DNA of 64,000 bases from Phycisphaerae bacterium (lineage in GTDB: Bacteria; Planctomycetota; Phycisphaerae; Tepidisphaerales; Tepidisphaeraceae): NCBI GenBank assembly GCA_026004655.1, contig BPJO01000012.1:53624-117623 (forward strand), written 5' to 3'. The first letter of the stretch is position 1. Each line of letters opens with the position of its first letter. The translations under genes were made by a program, and so were the position numbers. This document shows, piece after piece, positions 10,339 through 19,077 of this stretch. Below the pieces are notes generated by a model that saw nothing but the letters and a program-made list of their open reading frames with translations, was not told the DNA's origin and did no database searches.

Positions 10339-11810
10339 GGTTGTTTCTCAGTTTGTAGTGTCTGGCGCGATTCGGCTGCTCCTTCCAAGGCTCGTCGTCT
10401 TTCGCGTAGTGATGCAAGCGGGTCATACCCGTCGGGTGCACGTCCTAGTCGATCTAACCAGTCATACGCCCGAACCCGAGCAGACGGGGACGAATCTTCC
10501 AAAAAGATCATGTTCTCTGCCATCAGACGGTTCTTTAAATCCTCAGAACTGTGGGACTGGCTGACCAACGATCGAAGAGCATCAATCTGTCGCCCGACCT
10601 CTCCGGCATATTCTGCCAGCACCCCCCTGACGGAGGGTGAAACAGTCCCATTATTTTCCGCAACACTCAAGGCTTCGACGGTCGTCCGTTCCAACAACCA
10701 TGCAACGGACGGTCGATCCGTTTTCGACAAACGGTCGGCTTGTTCGAGGATCGACCGGCAAATCGATTCGAGCAAAGGGGGGTCCGCGATAATCCCGACC
10801 GATTGAGTCAGTTCCGCGCCGCAAAGACCCGCCAAATATACTATCGCTCCGCGAGGCGTGTCCGTGACCTTGGCCAGACCTTCCAGTGCCGATCGCATCC
10901 GAAGCTCGTCTTCACTTAACAACGATAACGGTCGATCATCATCGAGCGATGCAGTTTCGCCCAGAGCGTTCCGGAGTAACTCAACGATCTTTTCTCGATC
11001 AGACGCTAGGGGTTGGGTCTGAATGGTCAGATCAACGATGACACCGTCGGAGGGAGAGTCCTCGAACCTCATGGGCACGACCAATAACCACCGATCCGAT
11101 TCATTCTGAACCGTTCGGTCGGTCAGGAGGGTTTCGCGTTCCGTATCCACCCGTTGGGGGACCGGCAGAGGCGGTGCAGAAACCCAGTCCTGATCCGTAG
11201 ATGTTTGCGGAGCGGATAGAAAAAAGGGAACCAGGTTCTGTGAAACCACACCTAGGGAATATTGTCCGGATTCGTCCGCTCGGGCGATTCGGACTTCGAT
11301 CCCCGATCGTACGGGTTGTTGGGGGGGGTGGAGACGGGTCGGCGTCTGGAGATCGACTTCGAGCGTCATTCCCGAAACCAAGCCCGTGGTCAGCTCAGAC
11401 ATCATCTGTCGATCAGTCGGTTTACCCAAAAGGAATTCCGGGTCCGTATCAGGGGATATTCCCCGGATCAACAATTCCGAGGACGACCTCGCCGACGGAA
11501 CAACCGGCATGCCCCCACGGGTCGTGAACACCAGACGGGCTTGACGCGCCAATCGTTCAAAACCCTCGGTCGGTAATGATTCGATCGCCCAGATCCTGAC
11601 CGAGATCGCCCAGGGGGACTTGAACGACTCCTCGGTCAGCTCGTTGGGGGTAGGCCCTGACAAGACCGAACCCGCATAGACCCGTGATGCAATAACCAGC
11701 TCGGGAGCCTTCAAAGGCGGTTGTTCGGCTTTTTTCGGACCAAAGACCTGACATCCGGTGATCCCCAACAAAAGCCCGAAACCGACCCATTTTCTGTGCA
11801 ATCCGACCAT
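10335..11810 (-). CDS. Putative lipoprotein of unknown function
   Basis: 491 residues from the ATG at 11810. This start gives a standard lipoprotein signal: basic n-region (LHRKW), hydrophobic core, and the lipobox LGITGC, with Cys near residue 20. A GTG at 11846 would add 12 residues and spoil the signal. The mature part is mixed alpha/beta and Pro/Arg-rich, with a helical C-terminal half containing DRLGRAPDGYDPLASLRERR; I recognise no domain. It overlaps the DUF748 gene by 4 bp (ATGA), so the two are very likely an operon and may act together in the envelope. An eight-C run (minus strand, 11321-11328) inside the gene is in frame. Confidence 0.7.
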   Translation of the reverse strand: MVGLHRKWVGFGLLLGITGCQVFGPKKAEQPPLKAPELVIASRVYAGSVLSGPTPNELTEESFKSPWAISVRIWAIESLPTEGFERLARQARLVFTTRGGMPVVPSARSSSELLIRGISPDTDPEFLLGKPTDRQMMSELTTGLVSGMTLEVDLQTPTRLHPPQQPVRSGIEVRIARADESGQYSLGVVSQNLVPFFLSAPQTSTDQDWVSAPPLPVPQRVDTERETLLTDRTVQNESDRWLLVVPMRFEDSPSDGVIVDLTIQTQPLASDREKIVELLRNALGETASLDDDRPLSLLSEDELRMRSALEGLAKVTDTPRGAIVYLAGLCGAELTQSVGIIADPPLLESICRSILEQADRLSKTDRPSVAWLLERTTVEALSVAENNGTVSPSVRGVLAEYAGEVGRQIDALRSLVSQSHSSEDLKNRLMAENMIFLEDSSPSARVRAYDWLDRLGRAPDGYDPLASLRERRRALEGAAESRQTLQTEKQP

Positions 11811-11946
11811 TGTCCCCGATTCTAATCCCATCGCGAAAAGATTCACATCAGAAAAGAAGTTTGATCCTTGAGAAACCCCAGACTCTTTTTGTCGGATCTT
11901 GGCTTTTCAAAGGATTCAGGAGTCGAACCGAGTGGGAAATTGGACC

Positions 11947-11976
11947 TTGCGGAGGGGTAAAAAAGTTTAATATAAT
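11947..11976 (+). promoter_or_regulatory. Promoter of the rrf2-pnt cluster
   Basis: A perfect -10 box TATAAT lies at 11971-11976, preceded at 18 bp by TTGCGG (11947-11952). Transcription would start near 11983, about 40 bp before the regulator's ATG. The surrounding AT-rich block stands out from the GC-rich genes on either side. Confidence 0.6.
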
Positions 11977-11991
11977 GATTAAAAGGTCATT
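11974..11991. promoter_or_regulatory. Candidate Rrf2 operator
   Basis: AATGA-N8-TCATT inverted repeat overlapping the -10 box and predicted start site. Rrf2-family repressors often bind such AT-rich dyads in their own promoters, so autorepression is plausible. The repeat is short and could be chance. Confidence 0.35.
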
Positions 11992-12025
11992 TTATCTTTT
12001 GATAGTCGTCTTGGTGGAGCCCGAC

Positions 12026-12451
12026 ATGTTCTCCCGAACCCTCGAATACGCCCTTCGTGCCAGTGTGTATCTTGGGAGCATGTATACCTGTCCCGTAACC
12101 GCCCATCAGATCGCCGATGCCACACAGGTTCCTCTGTCATACCTGCCCAAGGTGTTGCAGCAGTTGGTCCGGGCCCGTCTGGTCAAGGGGACACGAGGAT
12201 TGCACGGAGGATATGTTCTAGCCAGAGATCCAGCGAGTATCTCCGTTTTGGACGTGGTTAACGCCATCGAACCCCTGAATCGGACCCAAAAGTGCAAGCT
12301 CGGATTGGTCGAGCATGGGGAGAGAGTTTGCCCGCTTCACCAGCGGATTAATCGAATTCTGCTTGACCTGCAGGACCGGTTCGAGCGACTGAGTCTGGCG
12401 GAGATTCTTTCCGAACCGGATCTACCATCGACTCGGAGCGATCCGGATTGA
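12026..12451 (+). CDS. Rrf2 family transcriptional regulator
   Basis: 141 residues. Start at the ATG at 12026, preceded by GGTGGAG at good spacing; the longer open frame upstream is non-coding leader. The N-terminus (MFSRTLEYALRASVYLG) and the winged-helix segment (TAHQIADATQVPLSYLPKVL, then GLHGGYVLARDP) are textbook Rrf2. The C-terminal segment has CKLG...HG...VCPLHQRI with only two cysteines, so a classic three-Cys Fe-S site as in NsrR/IscR is not obvious. It sits 52 bp upstream of pntAA on the same strand and probably controls the transhydrogenase genes, itself, or both, in response to redox state. That regulatory link is inference from position. Confidence 0.9.
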   Translation: MFSRTLEYALRASVYLGSMYTCPVTAHQIADATQVPLSYLPKVLQQLVRARLVKGTRGLHGGYVLARDPASISVLDVVNAIEPLNRTQKCKLGLVEHGERVCPLHQRINRILLDLQDRFERLSLAEILSEPDLPSTRSDPD

Positions 12452-12503
12452 GAAACAAGAGCGGGGATTGAAATGAGATTTTTTAATCCTATCGTAGGTT
12501 CTC

Positions 12504-13661
12504 ATGAAGCTTCTGATCCCAAACCAGACCGGTGGTGATGAGTTTCGAGTGTCGTTGGTGCCACAGGGGGTTCGGTCACTGGTTCCGACGCATGAAATCT
12601 GGGTGGAATCCGGCGCCGGTACAGGCGCGGGGTATTCGGACGATGCTTACGTCTCTGCAGGAGCGCGGGTCGTTGATTCGGAGACAGCCTGGTCCCAATC
12701 CGATCTCGTGCTGGTGGTGCGTCCACCGGAATTATCCCGAGTGAAGCAAATGAAACGGGAGTCGCTACTGGTCGGGTTTCTGCGTCCGTTAGATGACTTG
12801 CCTTACGTGCAAGCGGTCGCGGAGACGGGGATTACCGGTTTGGCGTTGGAATTGCTGCCGCGAATTACACGGGCGCAGGCGATGGACGCGCTGAGCTCCC
12901 AAGCCAACCTGGCCGGATATCGCGCTGTGATCCTAGCCGCCGAACGATTGCAGAAAATTTTTCCGATGATGATGACCGCCGCCGGGACACTCCAACCGGC
13001 CAAGGTATTCGTGATCGGCGCGGGGGTGGCCGGTCTGCAGGCAATTGCCACCGCCAGACGGTTGGGCGCAGTCGTCAGTGCGTATGACGTCCGACCGACA
13101 GTTAAGGAACAGGTGCAGTCCGTCGGAGGAAAGTTCGTCGAGCTTTCGTTGGAAGTATCCACAGCTCAGGAAGTCTCCGGATATGCCTCTGCCCAGTCGG
13201 TCGAACAACAACAAAAACAGGCCGAACTGATGGCTCGCGTGATTGCGGAGAGTGATGTGGTCATCAGCACGGCCCTCATCCCGGGAAAACCCGCTCCGAG
13301 GCTTATCCCCGCTTCGGCCATCCGGAAAATGGTCAGAGGTAGCGTCATCGTCGATCTGGCTGCGGAAAAGGGGGGCAATTGTGAATGGACGGTTCCCGGG
13401 CAGGTCGTCCAGCGGGAAGGGATCACGATCATCGGTTACACCAACTGGGCGTCTCAGGTGCCGACCCATGCCTCGATGGTCTATTCCAACAACTTGATCA
13501 AACTGTTGGGACTCATTCTCGACAAACAAGGTCAGCTCAAACTCGATCTGTCGGATGAAATCATTTCCGGACTTTTGGTGTGTCGGGACGGACGGATCGT
13601 GCACCCGATGCTATCAAAATTATTGAACCTTTCGACCGAGACGGGACATAACCATGAGTGA
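12504..13661 (+). CDS. pntAA: NAD(P)+ transhydrogenase, alpha subunit soluble domain
   Basis: 385 residues. This is the NAD(H)-binding domain I of proton-translocating transhydrogenase, in the three-gene (split alpha) arrangement found in Rhodospirillum and others. The N-terminal part has ESGAGTGAGYSDDAYVSAGA, and the central Rossmann motif is GAGVAGLQAIATARRLGA. Later motifs (VIVDLAAEKGGNCEWT) fit the AlaDH/PNT C-terminal domain. The enzyme couples proton movement across the membrane to hydride transfer from NADH to NADP+. The 3' end overlaps pntAB by 8 bp. Confidence 0.95.
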   Translation: MKLLIPNQTGGDEFRVSLVPQGVRSLVPTHEIWVESGAGTGAGYSDDAYVSAGARVVDSETAWSQSDLVLVVRPPELSRVKQMKRESLLVGFLRPLDDLPYVQAVAETGITGLALELLPRITRAQAMDALSSQANLAGYRAVILAAERLQKIFPMMMTAAGTLQPAKVFVIGAGVAGLQAIATARRLGAVVSAYDVRPTVKEQVQSVGGKFVELSLEVSTAQEVSGYASAQSVEQQQKQAELMARVIAESDVVISTALIPGKPAPRLIPASAIRKMVRGSVIVDLAAEKGGNCEWTVPGQVVQREGITIIGYTNWASQVPTHASMVYSNNLIKLLGLILDKQGQLKLDLSDEIISGLLVCRDGRIVHPMLSKLLNLSTETGHNHE

Positions 13662-13941
13662 GTTGTCGAATCATCTTTTTGTGTTTCTGCTCGCAGCATT
13701 TCTGGGGTTGGAAGTGATCAAGCGTGTGAGTCATATGCTTCATACGCCTTTGATGTCACTGACCAACGCGATTTCGGCGATCAGCGTGATCGTGGCCATT
13801 GAACTGGCTGGACAGAATCACAGTACCCTGGGGATCATTCTGGGCACGATCGCTGTCGCCGCCGCCATGACGAACGTGGTGGGTGGTTTTCTGATCACCG
13901 AACGGATGCTTCGGATGTTTCGAAAGCGGGAGGTCAAGTGA
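13654..13941 (+). CDS. pntAB: NAD(P)+ transhydrogenase, alpha subunit membrane domain
   Basis: 95 residues with three predicted transmembrane helices (starting around residues 5, 38 and 60) and the conserved segment HTPLMSLTNAISAI. This is the small membrane piece of the split alpha subunit (DUF3814/PNTB_4TM). It overlaps pntAA upstream by 8 bp and its TGA stop overlaps the pntB ATG by one base, so the three proteins are coupled in translation. Confidence 0.95.
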   Translation: MSELSNHLFVFLLAAFLGLEVIKRVSHMLHTPLMSLTNAISAISVIVAIELAGQNHSTLGIILGTIAVAAAMTNVVGGFLITERMLRMFRKREVK

Positions 13942-15407
13942 TGCGCGATTTGGGGTTGCCAATATCGATCTCATCCACGGCGCCGCTGGCGGCAAGTTTC
14001 GGTCCGCGAGGGGACGCGGTCCAGAACGCCTTCACGCTGGCGTGTTTTCTGTTTGCCTGCGCGTGTTTCGTCTTGTCGTTGAAATGGTTGAGCGAACCAA
14101 AAACAGCACGACGGGGCAACCACATCGGTACGGTGGGTATGTTGGCAGCGATTGTGGGTGCACTGATGTCAGCAGAAGTCGTTCAATACCAGTGGATCGT
14201 TCTGGGAATCATCATCGGCACAGCCGTCGGTGTGCCGATGGCGCTGCTGATGCCCATGACCCACGTGCCCCAACGAACCGCACTGTCACACGCGTTCGGT
14301 GCTTTGGCAGCAGCCCTGGTCGGAACGGCACATTATTACATCGAGTTTTCCTCTGCTCAGACCCCTTCTTACATCATGGGAATTCTGTGTACCGAAGTTT
14401 TGTTGGGATCATTGACTTTTACCGGATCGCTCATGGCGTTTGGCAAGCTGCAGGAACTGATCCCGACGAGACCCGTGACTTACCGGGGACAGAATATCGT
14501 CAATATCTCCGTCCTGGGGTTGGCGGTTTTGTGCGGAGTTTTGTTGTCCGTCTGGCCGGACCAGGTCTGGATTTTTCCGATCCTGATTGTGCTGGCGTTG
14601 GTGTTCGGAGTGATGCTGATCTTACCCATCGGGGGCGGGGACATGCCTACCGTGATTGCGCTACTGAACAGCTACGCGGGGTTGTCAGCGTCGTTGATGG
14701 GATTCGTGTTAAACAATAAGTTACTGATTGTCGCAGGGGCACTCGACGGCGCCAGCGGTTTCATCCTGTCGATCATCATGTGCAAAGCCATGAACCGGTC
14801 GTTTACCAACGTCCTGTTCGGTGCCTTCGGTCAGGTCAAACCCTCCAGCGTGACCGGAGACAAAAAGCCGGTCAAGTCAACCACCCCGGAAGAAGCCGCA
14901 CAGATCATGGACATCGCCAACCGCATCATCATTGTGCCCGGATACGGAATGGCTGTCGCGCAAGCGCAACACAAGGTCCGCGAACTTTACGACCAATTGA
15001 CCAAACGAGGAATCGACGTACGGTTTGCGATCCACCCGGTAGCCGGTCGTATGCCCGGACACATGAATGTGCTCCTGGCCGAGGCGGAGATCCCCTATGA
15101 CAAATTGGCTGAAATGGATGAGATCAATGGTGATTTCGCGCAGGCGGACGTGGCGCTAGTGATCGGAGCCAATGACGTGGTCAATCCCGCAGCCCGTCAC
15201 GACCGCGGAAGCCCGATCTACGGGATGCCGATCCTTAACGCCGACCAGGCCAAAACGGTTTTCTGTATCAAACGCTCGATGAATCCCGGATTTGCAGGGA
15301 TCGACAACGAACTTTATACCGCCGACCACACCCTGATGCTTTTCGGCGATGCCAAAAACGTTGTCGCAGCCATCGCCAAGGAACTTGCCGATATGAACGG
15401 ACGATAA
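13941..15407 (+). CDS. pntB: NAD(P)+ transhydrogenase, beta subunit
   Basis: 488 residues from the ATG at 13941, which has GGGAGG seven bases upstream; a GTG at 13938 would add one residue. The first part is a multi-helix membrane domain II. The C-terminal domain III binds NADP(H), with the motif GYGMAVAQAQHKV and RMPGHMNVLLAEA, then GANDVVNP. The gene ends only 3 bp from the convergent livF gene, with no visible terminator between them. Confidence 0.96.
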   Translation: MRDLGLPISISSTAPLAASFGPRGDAVQNAFTLACFLFACACFVLSLKWLSEPKTARRGNHIGTVGMLAAIVGALMSAEVVQYQWIVLGIIIGTAVGVPMALLMPMTHVPQRTALSHAFGALAAALVGTAHYYIEFSSAQTPSYIMGILCTEVLLGSLTFTGSLMAFGKLQELIPTRPVTYRGQNIVNISVLGLAVLCGVLLSVWPDQVWIFPILIVLALVFGVMLILPIGGGDMPTVIALLNSYAGLSASLMGFVLNNKLLIVAGALDGASGFILSIIMCKAMNRSFTNVLFGAFGQVKPSSVTGDKKPVKSTTPEEAAQIMDIANRIIIVPGYGMAVAQAQHKVRELYDQLTKRGIDVRFAIHPVAGRMPGHMNVLLAEAEIPYDKLAEMDEINGDFAQADVALVIGANDVVNPAARHDRGSPIYGMPILNADQAKTVFCIKRSMNPGFAGIDNELYTADHTLMLFGDAKNVVAAIAKELADMNGR

Positions 15408-15410
15408 ACC

Positions 15411-16127
15411 TCATCCCCCCAGGTAGGCTTTTTGGATGTCTTTATCGGTCAACAATTCGCGGGCAGGACCGTGTTTGATCACTTTCCCTGTCTGAATCAC
15501 ATAGGCTTGATCGGCGATGCTTAGCGCCATATGCGCGTTTTGCTCGACCAAAAGGATCGTAACCCCCTCAGCATTGATCTGTCGGATGATTCTGAAAATC
15601 ACCTGAACGATCTGAGGCGCAAGCCCCAAAGAAGGCTCGTCCAGCAACAACAGACGGGGTCTGGCCATCAGTGCCCGCGCGATAGCCAGCATCTGCTGTT
15701 CTCCTCCCGAAAGTGTCCCGGCCCGTTGACGCAGACGCTCGGCCAGTCTCGGGAAAAGCGCCAGTGACTTGGTCCGATCCGATCGAATACCTTCGCGGTC
15801 GTTTCGCGCATAGGCGCCGAGCATCAGATTTTCCTCCACGCTGAGGTTCGGGAAAATTCCCCGACCCTCCGGGGCATGGGCGATTCCACGTCGAACGATC
15901 CGATGAGCCGCTAGCTGATGAATCGGTTGGCCTTCAAACAGGATGCTCCCGTGGGTCGGTCGCAAAAGCCCTGACACCGCGCGCAGGGTGGTCGATTTCC
16001 CGGCTCCATTGCCCCCGATCAGCGTAACGATCGTGCCCCGCTCGATGTTCATATTGATCCCTTGCAATGCATGGATCACGCCGTAATGCACATGCAAATC
16101 TTGCAATTGCAATAACAGTTCAGACAT
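15411..16127 (-). CDS. livF: Branched-chain amino acid ABC transporter ATPase LivF
   Basis: 238 residues. Complete ABC ATPase: Walker A GGNGAGKST, signature LSGGEQQ, Walker B LLLLDEPS, and the H-loop in LLVEQNAHMALSIAD. The LivF-type features (HYGVIHALQGINMNI, PEGRGIFPNLSVEENL) separate it from LivG. It is the last gene of the liv cluster, overlapping livG by 8 bp. It powers uptake of leucine, isoleucine, valine or related amino acids with LivG, LivH and LivM. Confidence 0.95.
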   Translation of the reverse strand: MSELLLQLQDLHVHYGVIHALQGINMNIERGTIVTLIGGNGAGKSTTLRAVSGLLRPTHGSILFEGQPIHQLAAHRIVRRGIAHAPEGRGIFPNLSVEENLMLGAYARNDREGIRSDRTKSLALFPRLAERLRQRAGTLSGGEQQMLAIARALMARPRLLLLDEPSLGLAPQIVQVIFRIIRQINAEGVTILLVEQNAHMALSIADQAYVIQTGKVIKHGPARELLTDKDIQKAYLGG

Positions 16128-16941
16128 CTGTTCCCCTTTCCAGATCCTTCTGAACAGCTTCTTCCACGGAATGGGCCGGGCACCCCAGATAGGCTTCGAT
16201 CACTTTTTCGTCGCACTGAATCTCCTCGGGCTTGCCCGTGGCGATGATCTGACCGTAATCCAATACCGTGATCCGATCACACAGATCCATCACCACGTCC
16301 ATATCATGCTCGATCAGCAGAATGCCCACCGGAAAATCCTTTAGCAGCTGACGGATCAACTCTTTAAGCGCGATTTTTTCTGCAGGATTCATCCCGGCAG
16401 CGGGTTCGTCGAGCAGGAGGATTTTCGGGTCAGTGGCCAGGGCGCGTGCGATTTCGAGCCGACGTTGGTCCCCGTAAGGAAGATTTCCCGCCAATTCTTC
16501 GGAACGATCCAACAGTCCAAACCGTTCCAACAATCGGATCGAATGGGCGCGAATGTGTGCTTCATCCCGGTAGTGATTCGGCAGACGAAGCAAAGCGCCC
16601 ACCAGGGTGTGTCGGGCTCGTAGATGACAGGCGACCCGGACGTTATCCAGAACCGTTAGATCCCGAAACAAACGGATGTTTTGAAACGTCCGTGCGATCC
16701 CGGATGAGGTGATCGAGCTAGGTCGTCTCCCGTCTATCCGTTTACCGTTGAGGAGAATTTTCCCTGCATCCGGACGATACACTCCCGTCAACAGATTGAA
16801 ACAAGTCGTTTTTCCAGCCCCGTTCGGACCGATCAGCCCCTGAAGCTGGCCTGTTTCGACCACGATCGAAAAATCACGGACCGCTGTCAAACCACCGAAT
16901 ATTTTGGTCACGTTCTGAACTTCGAGTTTCGCAGCGGTCAT
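16120..16941 (-). CDS. livG: Branched-chain amino acid ABC transporter ATPase LivG
   Basis: 273 residues. Walker A GPNGAGKTT, LivG-specific GIARTFQNIRLF, a signature-loop region reading LPYGDQRRLEIARAL (the family often has YG instead of SGG), Walker B ILLLDEPAAGMNP, and the switch His in LLIEHDMDVVMD. The start overlaps the livM stop by 4 bp. A short extra C-terminal tail follows the usual VIEAYLG ending. Confidence 0.95.
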   Translation of the reverse strand: MTAAKLEVQNVTKIFGGLTAVRDFSIVVETGQLQGLIGPNGAGKTTCFNLLTGVYRPDAGKILLNGKRIDGRRPSSITSSGIARTFQNIRLFRDLTVLDNVRVACHLRARHTLVGALLRLPNHYRDEAHIRAHSIRLLERFGLLDRSEELAGNLPYGDQRRLEIARALATDPKILLLDEPAAGMNPAEKIALKELIRQLLKDFPVGILLIEHDMDVVMDLCDRITVLDYGQIIATGKPEEIQCDEKVIEAYLGCPAHSVEEAVQKDLERGTDV

Positions 16942-18029
16942 CCCTGTACCCCCCTGCGACGACGAAATACATCCCAGACCTCGCGCGTTCCCATCAACCC
17001 CCGCGGACGCAGGATCATGACAAAAATCAACACCAGGGCGTAAAGGATCAGGCGATACCGCGCAAAGGTCTCGGCTTGGAGCAGCTCCGGCAAATACGTC
17101 AACACCACCGCTGCCAGAACCGCACCGCTGACCGATCCCATTCCGCCCAGCACCACGATGACCACGATTTCCAGGGATTTCATGAATGCCAGCTCTGTTG
17201 CGTTGATCGTTCCCTGGCTTGATGCCGTCAACGCCCCTGCGATCCCCGCAAAAAAGGCGCTGATGACAAAGGCCTGAATCTTGTATCGTGTCGATCGAAC
17301 CCCCATGGCCTCGGCAGCGATTTCGTCTTCCCGAATACTCAAATAGGCCCGACCGTGTGTCGAATACTTCAACCGAATGGCTGTCAGAATCGTTATCCCC
17401 ACAAACAGGTAGACCCAGAAAAGTGACCCGAACTTGGGAATGTAATTAAACCCCATCGCGCTACCCCAACCGGTGACCAGATCCCATCCGTCGGCCCGGT
17501 TCAACCGGGACAGGGGCACCTGACGTTGGCTGCTTTCGATCAGGATTCGGACGATCTCTCCGAAACCCACTGTCACGATCGCCAGGTAATCTCCCCGCAG
17601 TCGCAACGATGGGAGTCCGACGATCAGACCGGCTACTGCGGCAAACAACCCCGCTGACAGACACACACACAGGAAAAACAGGTCTCCGATTCCCCACCAC
17701 ACGATCGTCGGATCCATCCGGTCAAACGGTTGTGTAAAACTGAAGAATCCGGGCTCGGGACGGGTTTGAAAAAACATCACCGAACCGTAATACAACAGCG
17801 ACCCGGCCAGATAGCCCCCAAGGGACAAAAACCCCGCGTGACCGATCGAAAACTGTCCCGTAAAACCATTGACGATATTCAACGACACCGCAAGGATGAT
17901 GGCGATCCCGATGATCGTCAATTGATTGATCCAGTAACCGTCGTCGTACCGTCCGACCAGACCGTGCACGCCGATCGCGATCAACAAAACCATCAAAGGA
18001 GCGAAGATGGAACGGATCATTATCGGCAT
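16938..18029 (-). CDS. livM: Branched-chain amino acid ABC transporter permease LivM
   Basis: 363 residues with about eight to ten hydrophobic helices. The family motifs NIVNGFTGQFSIGHAGF near the N-terminus and IREDEIAAEAMGV (the ATPase-coupling loop) are present, with GGMGSVSGAVLAA near the C-terminus. It overlaps livG by 4 bp and follows livH after 12 bp. An insertion of about 35 residues after the first helices (TRPEPGFFSFTQPFDRMDP region) looks longer than in E. coli LivM. Confidence 0.94.
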   Translation of the reverse strand: MPIMIRSIFAPLMVLLIAIGVHGLVGRYDDGYWINQLTIIGIAIILAVSLNIVNGFTGQFSIGHAGFLSLGGYLAGSLLYYGSVMFFQTRPEPGFFSFTQPFDRMDPTIVWWGIGDLFFLCVCLSAGLFAAVAGLIVGLPSLRLRGDYLAIVTVGFGEIVRILIESSQRQVPLSRLNRADGWDLVTGWGSAMGFNYIPKFGSLFWVYLFVGITILTAIRLKYSTHGRAYLSIREDEIAAEAMGVRSTRYKIQAFVISAFFAGIAGALTASSQGTINATELAFMKSLEIVVIVVLGGMGSVSGAVLAAVVLTYLPELLQAETFARYRLILYALVLIFVMILRPRGLMGTREVWDVFRRRRGVQG

Positions 18030-18041
18030 CTCATTCGCGGT

Positions 18042-19013
18042 TCATACCTTTTCAACGACGGACCTTCCAAACAATCCGGCAGGACGGACCAGCAGGATCA
18101 CGATCAGGATCGCGAAACAGTACACGTCGCGGTAGACGGTGGTGTCGAAGGAAATAATTCCCGGGAAGAACTGTTGGGCGGCTGCGCCGAAACGTTCAAG
18201 AAAGGCGATTAAAAAACCGCCTACCATGGCGCCACGGATATTTCCGATCCCCCCGATCACGGCTGCGATGAAGGCTTTGAGCCCTAGGAGCACCCAAGTG
18301 TTGGAAGCGGGTTGTTGGACGGTCGGATACTCCATCGCAAACAGCACCCCGGCAGCCCCTGCCAGGGCGCCTCCGAGAACAAAAGTCCCGTCGATCACCC
18401 GGTCGACCGGAATACCCATCAGGCTAGCCACTTTGGGGTTCATTGACACCGCACGCATCGCCCGTCCGAACCGGGTGTGAAAAATCAGCACCTCCAAACC
18501 GACCATCAACACCATCGCTGCCACAATCGTAAGCATTGGCAAAAGCGTGACTTGCACCCCCTGGATCTCAAAAAGTAGCGGGTTCTCGATCAGACGGGGC
18601 ATCGGACGAGGGTCCGTCCCGAACACCCAGGGCAACTGACCCACGTTCTGCAGCAGCAACGATACCCCGATAGCGGTGATCAACACATTCAATCGCGGCG
18701 CGTCGCGAAGAGGCGCGTATGCCAAACGCTGGATCACCCAAGCCAACAGTCCGCAGACCAGCACGGCGGCGGGAATGACCAGAAAGATCTCCCATCCACG
18801 GGGTTCGACCGTCTGACTCCCCATCACGATCGAAAGCCCCAGTAAGGACGAGGTCAGCAATCCCGTCCAGGCTCCGATCGCAAACACGTCGCTGTGGGCA
18901 AAATTAATGAACCCCAATACCCCGTACACCATCGTGTACCCCAGCGCGATCAACGCGTACAACGCGCCGAGCGTCAGGGCATCCAACAGGGACTGTATGA
19001 AAAGGGTTGTCAT
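18042..19013 (-). CDS. livH: Branched-chain amino acid ABC transporter permease LivH
   Basis: 323 residues, highly hydrophobic. LivH motifs: ALIALGYTMVYGVLGFINFAHS at the N-terminus (read in two parts), MRAVSMNPKVASLMGI as coupling loop, and GGIGNIRGAMVGG. It pairs with LivM to form the membrane channel. It is the first of the four genes that follow livJ, separated from it by a possible attenuator hairpin. Confidence 0.95.
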   Translation of the reverse strand: MTTLFIQSLLDALTLGALYALIALGYTMVYGVLGFINFAHSDVFAIGAWTGLLTSSLLGLSIVMGSQTVEPRGWEIFLVIPAAVLVCGLLAWVIQRLAYAPLRDAPRLNVLITAIGVSLLLQNVGQLPWVFGTDPRPMPRLIENPLLFEIQGVQVTLLPMLTIVAAMVLMVGLEVLIFHTRFGRAMRAVSMNPKVASLMGIPVDRVIDGTFVLGGALAGAAGVLFAMEYPTVQQPASNTWVLLGLKAFIAAVIGGIGNIRGAMVGGFLIAFLERFGAAAQQFFPGIISFDTTVYRDVYCFAILIVILLVRPAGLFGRSVVEKV

Positions 19014-19029
19014 TTCACCCGACCCTGAA

Positions 19030-19064
19030 AATAAAACGGGCCGTGAAAATTATTCCAAGGCCCG
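19030..19064 (-). terminator. Hairpin with T tract between livJ and livH
   Basis: CGGGCC (19037-19042) pairs with GGCCCG (19059-19064); read on the minus strand the stem is followed by TTTTAT. It sits in the 64-bp gap downstream of livJ and would partly terminate transcription, giving more binding protein than membrane components. The loop is long (16 nt), so efficiency is probably moderate. Confidence 0.5.
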
Positions 19065-19077
19065 GATCATCGTAACC

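Noticed and set aside
11321..11328. G8 run inside the lipoprotein gene, checked as another frameshift
   Set aside because: The frame is continuous through it (HPPQQP on the minus strand), so no base needs to be removed. The same holds for the G8 run at 20553-20560.
14042..14719. 225-codon frame inside pntB
   Set aside because: Shifted-frame shadow of the transhydrogenase beta subunit, with no support of its own.
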